Shown here: positions 1 through 10,029 of the stretch, one piece after another
How positions within the stretch are numbered: the stretch's first letter is position 1
Layout: each line of letters starts with the position of its first letter
Assembly: GCF_000003815.2 (NCBI RefSeq)
Contig: NC_049984.1
Location: forward strand, 27,009,424 to 27,073,423
Source: Branchiostoma floridae
Lineage: Eukaryota > Chordata > Leptocardii > Amphioxiformes > Branchiostomatidae
Length of the DNA stretch: 64,000 bases
Direction of reading: 5' to 3'
Notes under the pieces: generated by a model
The model's input: the letters and a program-made list of their open reading frames with translations, nothing else
The model's database searches: none
What the model was told of the DNA's origin: nothing
Translations under genes and position numbers: made by a program

Positions 1-415
1 GCCACATCCAGGAGAGCTAACAGGAGGGGTCGTAGCTCCTCCGCCACACAACTACTGTCTCCATTCCTCACAAGGTCAAAGAGGACTGGAATCTGTTTCT
101 GTAGAAATTCCATGTCAGAGACAGAGTCACTGATGGCTGCTCCATCTGCGACTTTCTGAACAAAATCATGCAGTTCTTCTGACGGATGGAGAAGTCCACA
201 AACAGGAGAGTTTTTTGACAATGTTCCCAGGAGGGACTTCAGTCCTTCCGGACACGTCTTCAGGTGCTGATACTGTTTGATCACAGTGGCAAGCGAAGGT
301 GGCACAATCCTGATCAGTTCCGCCATTTCATCTGGCGTGACCTCGTTGTTCACAAAGGACTCCAGCAGCTTCCGTCCTCGTTGGTTTTGGATAAAGACTT
401 TGTGGCTAGTACATT
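1..415 (-). CDS. Exon of unrecognised gene, runs off the left edge
   Basis: The minus strand is open without a stop from position 415 to the window edge (about 138 codons), starting after a tactag acceptor-like site. The product begins HKVFIQNQRGRKLLESF and is a mildly acidic, helix-rich sequence with no cysteines of note. There is no start codon at the exon head, so this is an internal exon. I do not recognise the family. Other minus-strand exons with good splice sites (5520-5600, 5897-6052, 7310-7470) could be upstream parts of the same gene, but I could not verify phase continuity across them. Confidence 0.55.
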
Positions 416-1754
416 GGACAAAAATGACATATCCAGGACAAGAAACAACCTACCCTGGCACATATTTCCTAATATTTTCATTCCTAACTTACACAACAAA
501 CAGTATCTTTCAAGTCAATGCATTGCATCATATATGTATATCAAAGGAAAAAAATCAATATCAACTGGCTCGAACAAACTAGCCCCAAACATTTCCATGC
601 ATACTGCCCACAGTCCGTTCTGCCATACCCTATCAAAGCACTATCAAAACACGGCTGCACTACAAGCCTAATTTTGATACTGGTTTAGTTTATCAGAAAG
701 AGCTCACTGAAACTGAAAGAAGCAAAATTTAGATAGCTAACAGTCAGCCACTCATCGCCATCTTCTGAGGCTGACTTACACTGCGTGAGATGGAAGATCA
801 GTATTACTGATCTGTCTCACAGTTTCCACGGCAGGATGTGTGTTGCTCTTTTATCAGTCTGTCAACTCTCTTCCGACAGCTGTCATTAGGATATGGAAAA
901 CACACGGCGCTTTGTGGAAGTCCAGGCTTTTCACTGCTTCTGCGTTTATATCGTCCTCCATGATAGGATCAACCCTGTTCGGGGCAATCACATCTAACTC
1001 TTCCATCATTCCCCTCTCTTTTCTCGCCCGCCGTGAGTGTCTCTTCGTTCCCTTGTTCCGCTGCTGCTTGTCTTTTCTAGACTTTATGTCAGCTGTGTCT
1101 TATTCTTTTTGCTCTCTTCAGAGCGTCCCCCAACTCTGCTGGTGTTGCTGTGATGGTTACCTTCAGAATCCTGATGCAGTCAAGATGCTTTGTATTGAAA
1201 TCATGCTTAGTGTTTGCATAGTGTTGCGTCCGTGCCCCCCCCCCCCCCCCCCCGACTTGAAAAGTGTTACGTCGTGGGTCTGTGTTATTCTGTATTGTCG
1301 TACTATCCTTTTCTCCGTTTATAATACGTGTTTAGAGATAGCTGTGACAACGGCATAATGTAGATGTGTTTGTGTCATTTAATATGCAATCTCCAGGATG
1401 ATGATGAATATGCAATCTTCTATTATAAAACATGAATGTGATTCTTGATGCTGAAGGTTTTTTTTATATTAACCTCTTGCGCAGCTGTGGGAGAAAACCC
1501 TTGGCTGGACCGCTCGCAGTTAGCACGGCTGTTATCTAAAATCACATTCGTAATGACGCTGAAGTATTCCCTGTGGTGGATACCTTATGTCATAGAGCTC
1601 CCTACATTCTGCACAAATTTTAACCCTGAAGTTTGTTTTGCTTACTAATTCCCAGGGAAAACTACTTAACCATGGCTTTGGCGACTGTATGTTTTGGGTT
1701 GCTGGTACACTTGCGAGTACACCTGTACAGTCTACCGCGAGTCGATGTTGACAC
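416..1754. other. No supported gene; contains a poly-C tract
   Basis: I see no convincing exon here. Open frames on the plus strand (such as 840-1358) have biased, low-complexity translations and no family resemblance. A run of about 19 C residues lies at about 1235-1253, followed by AT-rich sequence. Confidence 0.5.
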
Positions 1755-2437
1755 CTCATCGGCACAGGCAAAAACAAATCTTTTGTCGGTGGACAGAGGA
1801 CAGGTCCAACTTAAAGACATTTGGACGGCATTCCAGCTTGAACTGGATTTTAAAACTGTCGTCAGCGATTGCCATCACCTTGCCAAGATACCAACCTTCC
1901 TCGTAGGCCACACAAGCCATGCCCTATCTCGATTTCAGCCATCTCTGCGTCACGCGTAGGAGTATGTAGGAGTATGACAGGTCAAACTCGTCTTTTGAAA
2001 TCTTTTCCATCATGACCGTCGTCTCTCCTAAGGCCGCCTGGGAAAACTGCATAAATGCTGGATGATTGGCAAACCCCTTAAGGCCCATGTATCTCTCCAA
2101 AGCCTGTCAATCCAGCATCCCTAGCCATCTCGGCCAACATTTTTTCACGCATCGTATGAGGCAGTGTTGTGAACATTCTTCTTTCTAGAGACACCACTTT
2201 TTCAAAATAGGAGATAGCATTGTTTGGAGTAGTGCCTTTGGGATTGGTCTGTTGGAGGCCAGACACAGAAGTGAAGTTCATCTTCCACTGCTTTCGCTGA
2301 ACAGTAATTACATGTTCTGTAATCAACAGGAGGTTTTTGTACCTGCCCCGTTCTATTTCTATTGAATGAGCACTTATCATCATTTTACATACATTGGACC
2401 TTAGCTTAAAATCTGTGTGGTAGAGGTAACTTTCCAT
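1755..2437 (-). pseudogene. Transposon-type gene remnant with SH3-like tail motif
   Basis: Minus-strand coding-like sequence in at least three frames. The first part (2437-2080) includes SIEIERGRYKNLLLITEH and ends near MAEMARDAGL. After a frame change it reads KGFANHPAFMQFSQAALGE, and after a stop it reads MACVAYEEGWYLGKV. The last motif resembles the small C-terminal SH3-like domains of many uncharacterised transposon-derived proteins in marine invertebrates. The frame changes suggest decay, though small introns could explain some of them. No function is assigned. Confidence 0.35.
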
Positions 2438-2679
2438 ACTGTAGCCAGGTGTAAGGTTTTTTTTTTAAATCTTAATTTACCTGTATTGGCAGATAAGATG
2501 TGAAGAGAAGTTTTAACGTACATGTCTGAGAGCCTCTTCCTTAGCAATACACATACATGTTTTCTATCTTTGGCACAGTAACAATGTAGATGTTGATAAC
2601 AGAGGAATGAGTTACCGTTACTATCTAGTATTTCTTGTACGTGGTACAACCAGTTTTTCTTGTTATTATTTATCATATC

Positions 2680-2900
2680 TGCGCGGAAAGGGAAGGGTCA
2701 GGCTGGCCTTGGTGGTATAGTGGTCAGCTCTGTGACATACCATTATTCGTCCAGTATGTCTTGGAGGCTGTTCCATCCTTGTCCTGTACGGGTTATGTTA
2801 TGCTGTCTGACCGCTCCTCCTTCACAAGTTTCATGGCAAAGACACTTGAACTGTGTGGCTGTGGCAAGGAACGTAAAAAAGTTAAAATTTAATGTGAGGC
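2680..2900 (+). repeat. Dispersed repeat with tRNA-like A-box
   Basis: The segment contains TGGTATAGTGGTCAGC, which resembles the A-box region of a tRNA gene, next to GGGAAGGGTCAGGCTGGCC. The latter block recurs in inverse orientation at 60113-60145. A tRNA-derived SINE is the simplest explanation. I do not see a clean B box here. Confidence 0.4.
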
Positions 2901-3059
2901 CGTTGAGTGATCTCGACCTGATATGGGGGAGGACAAGCTCCATGCTTAGGTTCCATTCATACTCAAAGGAATTCTCCTTATTCTTCTTGGATCCTTCTTA
3001 AGGTTCATGGAGTTGACTGTACATGAGTTGACCCTGCAGTTTTCCAGCAGATAGAAGAA

Positions 3060-3660
3060 CGCTGTCATAGTCCACCGCGCGAGTTACCTTAAGTCCGATC
3101 TAGGCTTCTTCACCATGGCGCACAACTTGTCGAGTTTCACCTCTACCGCGGGCAATATATCCATTTTGGCCTCCATGGTGGACAGCCGCTGCTATTTCGA
3201 CCAGAGACATCCCAGCATGTTTTGATCTTCTCTCTTCCGAGGCGATCTTTTGAAAGACAGATTTTCCGGTAACACTGTCCTGACAAACTGAACTGACTTC
3301 TTCCTGGGAAAGGTCGCAGAGTCTGTCTAGTCTTTCCCTTCTTGAATGCTTGAACTGTGACCTTTGTGTCAAATGTTCACGATCGTTGTTGTATAACGAG
3401 CATGGAGCTCATTGCGCCGGTGTCCAGTCTCCAGCCCTCGGTTTCCACGTCCCTGCCGTCCCAGTCGGCGACTATGTTTGAGTTTTTACATTGTCTCTGC
3501 ATCCATGCTTGGACGGGACAGGATGGTTTCAAGAAGTTGGATATGGACCTCCAAACATCTCCATGCTTCATCTATGCAATGTTCAGCCATGTTGGATATA
3601 CGGAGTTTATCTTGTCCTATGTCACGTAGTCTCTGCTGAATAACTAACAACTCTGAACAG
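3060..3660 (-). pseudogene. Coiled-coil fragment, possibly LINE ORF1-like
   Basis: Minus-strand reading shows several short coding-like stretches in different frames: MAEHCIDEAWRCLEVHIQLL near 3590-3530 and MEAKMDILPAVEVKLDKL near 3175-3125. The heptad-like leucine/lysine pattern looks like the coiled coil of LINE ORF1 proteins, but no RNA-binding domain is visible. Stops and frame changes indicate decay. Confidence 0.25.
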
Positions 3661-4005
3661 GTTTCTGTAGGATGACGTATTTATATAAGTAAATAAGTAC
3701 AGGAGGAGTCAAAATAAGTACATAAGTACAGGAGGAGGTGCAAACTTAACTATCTCAGGGAAGCGACTGGAAAATCCCTGATTGATCTTGAAAACTTTCT
3801 CCTTGATGTCTTCCATGTAGCCTCCAAACCAAAGGAAACTTTGCAGTTCCATACTGGGAGCAATAATCACAATGGAATGTTTTACACAGTACATACATAG
3901 GGTCGGTTTATAAAGACATAGGAATAGCAACAAACTATATACTAGTATGTGCTGTCCGTGTTTATGTATCGTGTGAATAAAACAAAACAAAAAAGACTTA
4001 GCGTC

Positions 4006-4341
4006 TTAGTTGTCTTTCTTTAGCTTATCCTTGCTGTGGCCACGCACGCTCTTGGCCTTGGTATTTATGGCTCCCTCTACTTCCCTCTGGAACTTAGCGT
4101 CGTCCGCGCTCCTTTCCTCTATGATCGCCATGAATTCTGAAGTTGTGAAAATAATCATAAAACGGTTTGAACTTGTACAGGCTTCAGAGGTGTTCCGGGG
4201 CAACTTCACCACTGGCCAGCCCCATCCTTCATGGGCAAGCATACCTTTAATCCACTCAATTTGTTCAATGGTTTGTCTGAAGCAACTGTCTTGAACATCA
4301 GCCATCGTCTCCAGTACATAAAAAAACACATCTCTCTGCAC
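4006..4341 (-). CDS. Unrecognised coding-like fragment, C-terminal
   Basis: About 100 codons on the minus strand, containing IEQIEWIKGMLAHEGWGW and ending with a lysine-rich tail (GHSKDKLKKDN) before the stop. Codon usage and composition look like real protein, but I do not know the family. It follows another fragment (4375-4650) in a different frame, and both lie next to an hAT transposase scrap. An origin from the same decayed element is possible. Confidence 0.3.
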   Translation of the reverse strand: MQRDVFFYVLETMADVQDSCFRQTIEQIEWIKGMLAHEGWGWPVVKLPRNTSEACTSSNRFMIIFTTSEFMAIIEERSADDAKFQREVEGAINTKAKSVRGHSKDKLKKDN

Positions 4342-4374
4342 ATGCAGCCTGCACGAGTTTGTTCCTTACGTCTT

Positions 4375-4650
4375 CTATTGTACGTCCTTGCTGCCATTCT
4401 GTCTCTCACTTCGTTTAGCCCTCTTTGCAGCTCTGGAGTGGAAAAAGTATTCCTTCATCATCAGGAACAGGTCGCACAGGACACCAGATGTTCTGCCCTG
4501 TGGCCCAAGACTATCAAACTTATCTGCAGAATCAGATTCCTGAACTTTCATGGCTCGGAAAACTTGATCGTCCAGCTGCATACCCTTACTTTTTCTGATT
4601 ATGTCTGATACTTGTTTGGTGCCCCGTGGAAGTTCGCATTGTGCGGTCAC
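4375..4650 (-). CDS. Unrecognised coding-like fragment
   Basis: About 85 codons on the minus strand, starting near LPRGTKQVSDIIRKSKGM and ending in a basic stretch rich in AKRAKRSER. A stop follows directly. It may continue into 4006-4341 through an intron or a frameshift. No family is recognised. Confidence 0.25.
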   Translation of the reverse strand: MTAQCELPRGTKQVSDIIRKSKGMQLDDQVFRAMKVQESDSADKFDSLGPQGRTSGVLCDLFLMMKEYFFHSRAAKRAKRSERQNGSKDVQ

Positions 4651-4682
4651 ACCTGTACTTGAATCCCATAGCTTTGTTTAAT

Positions 4683-5030
4683 TCAAATCATATTCTGGAG
4701 GACCCTGCTATAGGGTTTCTTCTTTTTTATTCTAGGCTTTAACATTTGAATAGTGGTCCGGTTACAGCGGATATATGGTTTTGGTAGTATAGAAGTATTT
4801 AGCATTGCCATGTGGCTTTCTGCACAAATATAACAAACTTTAAGTGACTTCAAAGTCAGTAGCAGACCTTCAGTCTTGGGTTTGCTGTCCCCAGTGCCAG
4901 TTTGCACTACCTGTTCTATGTGTGTGATAAGTGCAACATAACTTCCGTCCACCACACTAAGTGCTGTCTGTGTGTGGTCAAGCCACCTTGTGCCAACCGT
5001 ACTCAGAGGCTTCAGAGCTGTGATTTTCAA
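4683..5030 (-). pseudogene. hAT-family transposase fragment (ZNF862/ZMYM-like)
   Basis: The minus-strand frame contains GTRWLDHTQTALSVVDGSYV followed by a helical stretch (KTEGLLLTLKSLKVCYICAE) and a later MLKPRI. This order (GTRW-x2-H, then 'Y..L..H.E', then 'L..LKS') matches the segment between the zinc fingers and the C-terminal dimerisation domain in ZNF862-like hAT transposases. Only about 115 residues remain. The catalytic triad and hATC domain are missing, so this is a remnant. Confidence 0.5.
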
Positions 5031-5519
5031 TGCACTTTATTTGATGATTTCCTGGTTAAAGTCCTGTGTGTGGAAGTTATGTATGGAATGGACATTGTCG
5101 CTGTATCTGTGGTACGTATACCTCCTTGGTCATATCAATTTAATGACACAGATCAAGAGGGTTAAAATAGAAATAACATTGTATTTATGTTTCTTTGTAA
5201 GCATTATTAGCAAATGCTTGGCACCTCAGGTTAACAAAGTATAGAAGAACCTTCTCCAGTAAAGCTACACTTGCCTTCTCATCTGTTATGTCACAAGGAA
5301 GGGTACACCATTACTTGTTCACCAAGAAATCAGTCTCAAGTTTGTTGATAATCTCATTACGTATTCCTGCCAGTATTCGTTGTTGTAGCTGCTGAGTGTT
5401 AGCAATATATCTTTTTGTTACTTACAGAATAACAGCTGATTGTTAATGAACCCCATGTCAACGTCATATGCGGTTATTTGATGAATGTGTATTGGTCAAC
5501 TCTAATGATATGTACGTAC

Positions 5520-5600
5520 CTTTGATGACGTCTTCAATATCTCTGTACAGAGCCGCCATCTGCTCATCTAATTCAAGGGATGGACTGTGTTCATGTGTGC
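5520..5600 (-). CDS. Short internal exon (unrecognised gene)
   Basis: Eighty-one bases flanked by a strong acceptor (ccccacag at 5601-5608) and donor (GTACGT at 5519-5514) on the minus strand. It encodes THEHSPSLELDEQMAALY and RDIEDVIK. A related but broken copy lies at about 33640-33740, which shows that this exon belongs to a duplicated gene. The family is unknown. Confidence 0.55.
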
Positions 5601-5896
5601 CTGTGGGGAAAGTTGTGCATATATATGTAAGATTGTATCCATCTTTTAATAATTCTGTTTGAATGGTGAAGTTGTCTTTGATTTTGACATAATATTGCAA
5701 ACAATACTCGGTACATATAGGAATCAAATTAGGAAAGTTTGGAGAATTTTGGGGGTTAGTAGTTGTGGTTATTTGTAGTTTTAGCTAATTATGGTTTTTT
5801 TATCGATTGTATTTCATAAATACTACAGTTAGAGATGAAATATATTGTCCATGCTACCCCTTTATCATTCTGAGTACATCATGAACTAGTATTTAC

Positions 5897-6052
5897 CGTG
5901 CGTTGTACTTCTCGAACACCATCCGGAATGCTGTGGAGCCCAGTGTCGTTCTTGTTCCCTAGGTAGTCCGGCCTCAGGTCCTCCAGCATCGGTTCCAGGA
6001 CACAGTTCCACAACTTCAGGGAGAGCTGATTGGTCACCAGGTCCGCCTCGAT
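5897..6052 (-). CDS. Internal exon, 52 codons (unrecognised gene)
   Basis: Exactly 156 bases between tttacag acceptor and GTAAAT donor on the minus strand, open in phase 0. The translation starts IEADLVTNQLSLKLWNCVLE and ends IPDGVREVQRT. It looks like a soluble helical domain of a large protein. Directly upstream lies a truncated copy of another exon (see 6058-6120). Confidence 0.6.
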
Positions 6053-6057
6053 CTGTA

Positions 6058-6120
6058 AACCAGGGATTAAAGCGTGTTGGGATCATCAAGGAAACAAAGT
6101 GTTGTTCTGCTGGCCAGTGA
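6058..6120 (-). pseudogene. Truncated copy of the 25.8-kb exon
   Basis: About 60 bases, read on the minus strand as SLASRTTLCFLDDPNTL, match the first part of the exon at 25731-25911 almost base for base, including the gcag acceptor. The copy breaks off after the NTL codons and runs into the intron of the 5897-6052 exon. This is a partial exon duplication. Confidence 0.6.
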
Positions 6121-6920
6121 CACTACTGCCTCTCTCTTGAACTGACATCCATTCTCAGTTATCCATTCTCACAAATGCCTGAAAACAATTAAAGAATGTT
6201 TATAAAGCAAATGTACCCTATTTAATATACTTCTCTCAACTACCGCCCCCCCCCCCCCAATTGACATAAATGGACCATTAAAAACAAAATTAACGTATTA
6301 ATGAATGTCAAAATATGTATGAAAGTCTGGAGCATCAGTCTGATCTTCAATGGCAAAGTGACTTGTTTCATCTAAGAATTAACCACAGGATATCACAAAA
6401 ACTAATTTTAAGACATAATGATTGTGGCTTTAGTTTTGCATAGTTTTGATTTCATATGGTATTGTTTCAACTTTCATCAAATAATTGAACCTGACTCTTG
6501 GGGTTATAGACTGTCTAATATGTAACTCTGTATCCATAGTACAGAACAGGAAGAACAGCAAGTAACAGGAACAACTTGTAAATTCATGTATCATGTGTTT
6601 AAAAGGGGAGTTCATACTTCAACACACCTACAATTGTCTGGTAGATACCTTACATAATATTCAACTTCCCATTTAGAATTGAAATGTAATTAGGAAGCTG
6701 ATAATATATCATTTCTTGAAATATATCTATGGTTGGGAAACTTTCTAGTAAAAAGCTCTATATCTTTTTGTTCAAATTAAAATTACTAAATGCAAACTTC
6801 AGATTAAGGGATTGATAACTGCAGACTTGGGGAAAAGGAAACTCTTTTATTTTCGGATTTAATTTTCTCCATGACACATTTAAAAACTTCTAAAAATCAC
6901 TTGAGGTGAAAAGTGGAATC
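6121..6920. other. AT-rich sequence, no gene seen
   Basis: Contains a poly-C run of about 13 near 6246 and otherwise AT-rich sequence. No exon with splice sites or family motif was found on either strand. Confidence 0.5.
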
Positions 6921-6924
6921 ATGT

Positions 6925-7060
6925 GGTGCAGTCAATTAGGTGGTTAGCCCAAACCCCAGAGGTGATGGGTTCGAATTATTACTCCAATATTGTGACCTTG
7001 GGAAGGCACTTTTACAATTTTCCTCACTAAACATGAGGCCATTGAGTTTTTGTTATTTTT
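6925..7060 (+). repeat. tRNA-derived SINE with CORE-like segment
   Basis: The segment shows GGTGGTTAGCCC (A-box-like), then GGGTTCGAATTATTA (B-box-like) about 35 bases later. It is followed by TGTGACCTTGGGAAGGCACTT and TTTCCTCACT, the conserved string of CORE/MIR-like SINE bodies. The order head-B box-core is diagnostic of a tRNA-derived SINE. The 3' tail is not clear. Confidence 0.6.
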
Positions 7061-7309
7061 GTTAAATTGCTGATGCTTCCTTTGCACAACTTTCCCTGAG
7101 CTATATTTGGCCCTTATATAGCAACCTATTTCAGTGTTTGTTCAGATTGGCAGGAATAGGATATCCTTTTATCTGATCTGCCTATCGCCGTTTTCTGCTA
7201 ACCTTGCCAGGTTGGGCATAGTCACCTACTAGAGATTCTACTATGGACACCATGTACTTGTATCTGGACATCACTGGTGGCTCAGCATGCTGACTGTATA
7301 TGATATTTG

Positions 7310-7470
7310 AGAACATCTCTCCCAAACAAAGACATCGCCACCTTTGTTGTCCGTTTGCTGGAGGGCTGCCAGGAGCTTGTGCAGCTGTGGGATTCCCATT
7401 GTCCAGAGTTCCTTGAGTACACCTTCAGGCAAGCCTTCCACAACTGCCTTCTTGCCATCCAGCATTACTC
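7310..7470 (-). CDS. Probable exon (unrecognised gene)
   Basis: On the minus strand, about 50 codons read LDGKKAVVEGLPEGVLKELW followed by MGIPQLHKLLAALQQT. The composition is that of a globular helical protein. The downstream donor is weak (AAAGGTGGCG), so the boundary is uncertain. It may belong to the gene represented by the exons at 5.5-6.1 kb. Confidence 0.35.
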
Positions 7471-7559
7471 TTTATTTTGGGTTAACCTCTTCATCGGAAA
7501 GTGCAGCTCACAGTCATGACCAACGCTTCTCCCGACTCCTCTCCACTACTCACTACGGT

Positions 7560-8035
7560 CCTTTTCTGGCTGAGCAAGTGAGCCGCCAGTTAACTTTATT
7601 TCAGAGCTCATGGCACTTACTTGCCAGACAGCCGTCTGGTCCAAGCAGCAGGAGAAACCATCTAACCTGCCTGCTAAATGTGTTACATTGTTGACAGCGT
7701 CATTGTTGTTTCTACTCATCAAAGGTCATAACACAGACAATAACGCAGGGCGGTGAACCACTTTGTTCTATCTACCTTAAAAGCCCGTCAAGGAAATCCG
7801 TCTTCTCTCTTCTTTTCTCACAGTTCCCCCAAGTTCCGACCAGTCAGGTTGTTCCCATGTTGATGATCCCCCGCGGTCTCTCTTCCTCCCGTGTTGTTGC
7901 ACGGTGCACCGACGTACGTCCACAGTCTATCCTCAAGTGCTGCCACAATCGCCGGCCTCCAGTGGGAGGTTCCCCGGTGAAGATGCTGGTGCTGCAGGAT
8001 TCCCCTTTAGGGAGATGACTGTGACGTGCCGTCTA
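7560..8035. other. No gene seen
   Basis: Plus- and minus-strand frames here are short and low in coding character. The region abuts the left end of the Harbinger-type element at 8042. Confidence 0.4.
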
Positions 8036-8041
8036 AACTTA

Positions 8042-8779
8042 GACCCCGTTCACACTCAAAAAAATGAAGCGGCTTCAACGTCGAAGCCGCTTCAACGTGC
8101 AAGCCGTTTCAAAAAAATTACGTTCACACTCATTACAGACCGATTGACCGCCCACAATGTAAGCCGATTGCGATCTGCCCAGTGTTTCTCTAGCATATCG
8201 CATAGACATCGGGTCATTTCCACTCTTGTTATTATGATCCAGCACCGTCCTGTACCTTGACTTCAGGTTCTTTACTTTCGTTTTGCATTGTTCGGCGGTC
8301 TTCTCAAAACCGCTCGAGATTTCCTCGAAGATGTCCCGCTTTCGGTGCATTTTGCCTAGTTTACTCTGTGTCTCTTCCTGGCCCCACAACCCGATCAGGG
8401 CCTTTGTTTGTTCATGATTCCATTTTCCTTGACTCGACGCCGTCCTTTTCTTGGAAGACATCACTATTAGAAAAAATCGAGCACACTGTCTGGCGTGGCG
8501 TAGCCTTGTGAGGGTTTCGTTTCCCGCGCTACGTTTCGCAACCTATGGACCCGCGTAACCGGATGTACGACCTCCACCAGGGGCAAATCGGAAATTTGCA
8601 TAGAATCTAACCCGCGTTGCGTTCACACTCGCGATTCGAGACAAGCGGCTTGCTCGCAAGTGTCTCAAACTACCTCGCGGGGAAGGATTGTAAACGAGCC
8701 GGATCGGTGTAAATCCAAGCCGCTTGGAGCGTTCACACTCAAGAAAACGATCCTCATTTTTTTGAGTGTGAACGGGGTC
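8042..8779. mobile_element. Complete small PIF/Harbinger-type element with Myb gene
   Basis: The ends are perfect 26-bp terminal inverted repeats (8042-8067 GACCCCGTTCACACTC..., and its exact complement at 8754-8779). They are flanked by a TTA target duplication (8039-8041 and 8780-8782), the TWA-type duplication made by PIF/Harbinger transposases. Extra copies of GTTCACACTC lie inside the ends near 8113, 8620 and 8730, and a short GCGGCTTC hairpin follows the left end. The 738-bp element encodes a Myb/SANT-like protein but no transposase, so it must rely on one supplied elsewhere. Intact ends and gene suggest a fairly recent insertion. Confidence 0.88.
8075..8461 (-). CDS. Myb/SANT-like DNA-binding protein of Harbinger element
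   Basis: A single intact frame of 128 codons starting at ATG 8461 (MSSKKRTASSQGKWN) inside the Harbinger-type element. The core motif is W-x3-Q-T-x-ALIGLWG, then a basic helix, then CKTKVKNLKSRYRTV and DHNNKSG, which is the trihelix Myb/SANT-like pattern of the second gene of PIF/Harbinger transposons. In active members this protein escorts the transposase to the nucleus and binds the ends. That role is inferred from the family. No frameshift or stop is present. Confidence 0.82.
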   Translation of the reverse strand: MSSKKRTASSQGKWNHEQTKALIGLWGQEETQSKLGKMHRKRDIFEEISSGFEKTAEQCKTKVKNLKSRYRTVLDHNNKSGNDPMSMRYARETLGRSQSAYIVGGQSVCNECERNFFETACTLKRLRR

Positions 8780-8847
8780 TTAGACTTCCTTTTTGTACAT
8801 GTGCAAGGATGGAGAGAGGGAATACACACGAACCAACAACCTGACCG

Positions 8848-8995
8848 CCCTTAGCCGATCGAGGTCCTCAACAACAAGGACTAGGCCCTTAGCCGATCGA
8901 GGTCCTCAACAAGGACTAGGCCCTTAGCCGATCGAGGTCCTCAACAAGGACTAGGCCCTTAGCCGATCGAGGTCCTCAACAACAAGGACTAGGAC
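8848..8995 (+). repeat. 34/37-bp minisatellite, four units
   Basis: Four tandem copies of CCTTAGCCGATCGAGGTCCT-type units, each followed by CAACAAGGACTAGG. Units differ by presence or absence of an extra CAA. It lies just right of the Harbinger element. Confidence 0.85.
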
Positions 8996-8999
8996 GTCT

Positions 9000-9385
9000 A
9001 CTCGATCCTAAGATTTCCTAAACTTGCCCCGCTAACACCCCCCACCCCCCTTTACTGACCCGCAAATCGCCCGACGGTCAGTCGGTGGTCTGCCCTGGCC
9101 ATCTCAACAACTTCCACAACCACCCTCGGATTTCTCACAATACGCATTCGAACTGCTTTCACGACATCTGAGTTGAAATACTCTATATAATTGTTTCTGT
9201 AAAACTAAACTGCCACGCGGGCCTTCAGTTACATAACAGTTTCTCAAAGCACTAACTAAATACGCCGCAAACTGTTTTTCCCTTTTCTCACATTTCGGAG
9301 CAAAACGTCACCTATACTTCAATACACACCATTGCTGTAATGCAAAATTCAAACAATCATCTGCGGTACGTGCCCTGGTCCCCCC
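9000..9385. other. No gene seen
   Basis: A C-rich then AT-rich stretch between two minisatellites. No supported exon on either strand. Confidence 0.4.
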
Positions 9386-9391
9386 CCCCTC

Positions 9392-9585
9392 TATTTGCAC
9401 CGTGGCCTCCCACACCGTATGTGCACTGGCCCCCCACACCGTATGCGCCCTGGTCTTCCCCGCCGTATGCGCCCTGGTCTCCGCCGCCGTAAGCGCCCTG
9501 GTCTCCGTCGCCGTAAGCGCCCTGGTCTCCGTCGCCGTATGCGCCCTGGTCTTCGCCGCCGTAAGCCCCTGGTCTCCGGCTGCAG
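9392..9585 (-). repeat. 24-bp minisatellite, possibly coding
   Basis: About eight units of CGCCCTGGTCTCCGCCGCCG followed by TAAG or TATG. On the minus strand one frame encodes an 8-residue repeat (GAYGGEDQ / GAYGDGDQ), but all three frames stay open because the period is a multiple of three. It lies downstream of the Harbinger exon at 9845-10029 in the same direction. I cannot tell whether it is translated. Confidence 0.7.
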
Positions 9586-9844
9586 CCTGGCCTCCTTCGC
9601 CGACAATAGCTGAGGGCTGGGCTCCCATACTGACTGTGGCCTGGCTTACCACAACAGCTCTGGGTTGCCATCAGAAACAGGCTCCTACACTGGCTCTGCG
9701 CTGGTCTTCTCTGCCACATGCGGTCTGGTTTCCTATACTGGCTGCTGCCTGGCCTAAACTGGCTCCGGGCTGCCTGCTGAGGAAGGCTTCCTCATGCCCT
9801 ACAGGCTTGCTCACGGTTATTGCAGTCCTAAACCTCACCCATAC

Positions 9845-10029
9845 CTTGCTACGAATGTGTTTCTTTTCATCCTGAAGTTTTCCAACCAATCTTTGTCCGT
9901 GAAGGTCTGTAGAACATCATGTTCCCACCAGTGCTTGCTGCGTTCCCTGAAGCACAGCGTCCACTCCACCGCCGCTGTCGTTTCAGTGCCCAGGTACGCG
10001 AACAACATTGGCGACGACGAATACTTCTA
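9845..10029 (-). pseudogene. PIF/Harbinger transposase N-terminal exon
   Basis: On the minus strand the frame between a cttag acceptor and an AAG|GTAT donor reads RERSKHWWEHDVLQTF and DKDWLENFRMKRNTF. The spacing of W-W-x-n-F-x-D-x-D-W-x4-F-R-M-x-R-x-T-F matches the N-terminal region of Harbinger transposases. The plus-strand fragment at 45587 has the same pattern (RSSHWWDIVALPTF...DWYSRFRLRRGTF). The DDE core is not found nearby, so the gene is treated as a remnant. Confidence 0.6.

Noticed and set aside
1235-1253. Poly-C and poly-G runs (1235, 6246, 19520, 24340) as regulatory G-quadruplex sites
   Set aside because: Simple homopolymers of this length are common in such genomes and their length is unreliable in assemblies.
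840-1358. 172-codon plus-strand frame
   Set aside because: Runs through a poly-C tract, has no family features and no splice context.
2078-2140. A frame reading IDRLWRDTWAL resembling the integrase 'IERLWRDV' motif
   Set aside because: Only one short match in a frame with no other integrase blocks. A different frame here continues neighbouring coding-like sequence.
6925-7060. Functional tRNA gene
   Set aside because: A and B boxes are present but no cloverleaf acceptor stem forms, and the SINE core follows, so it is a SINE.
8848-8995. Resemblance to a CRISPR array
   Set aside because: Units are contiguous with no unique spacers, and the genome is eukaryotic.
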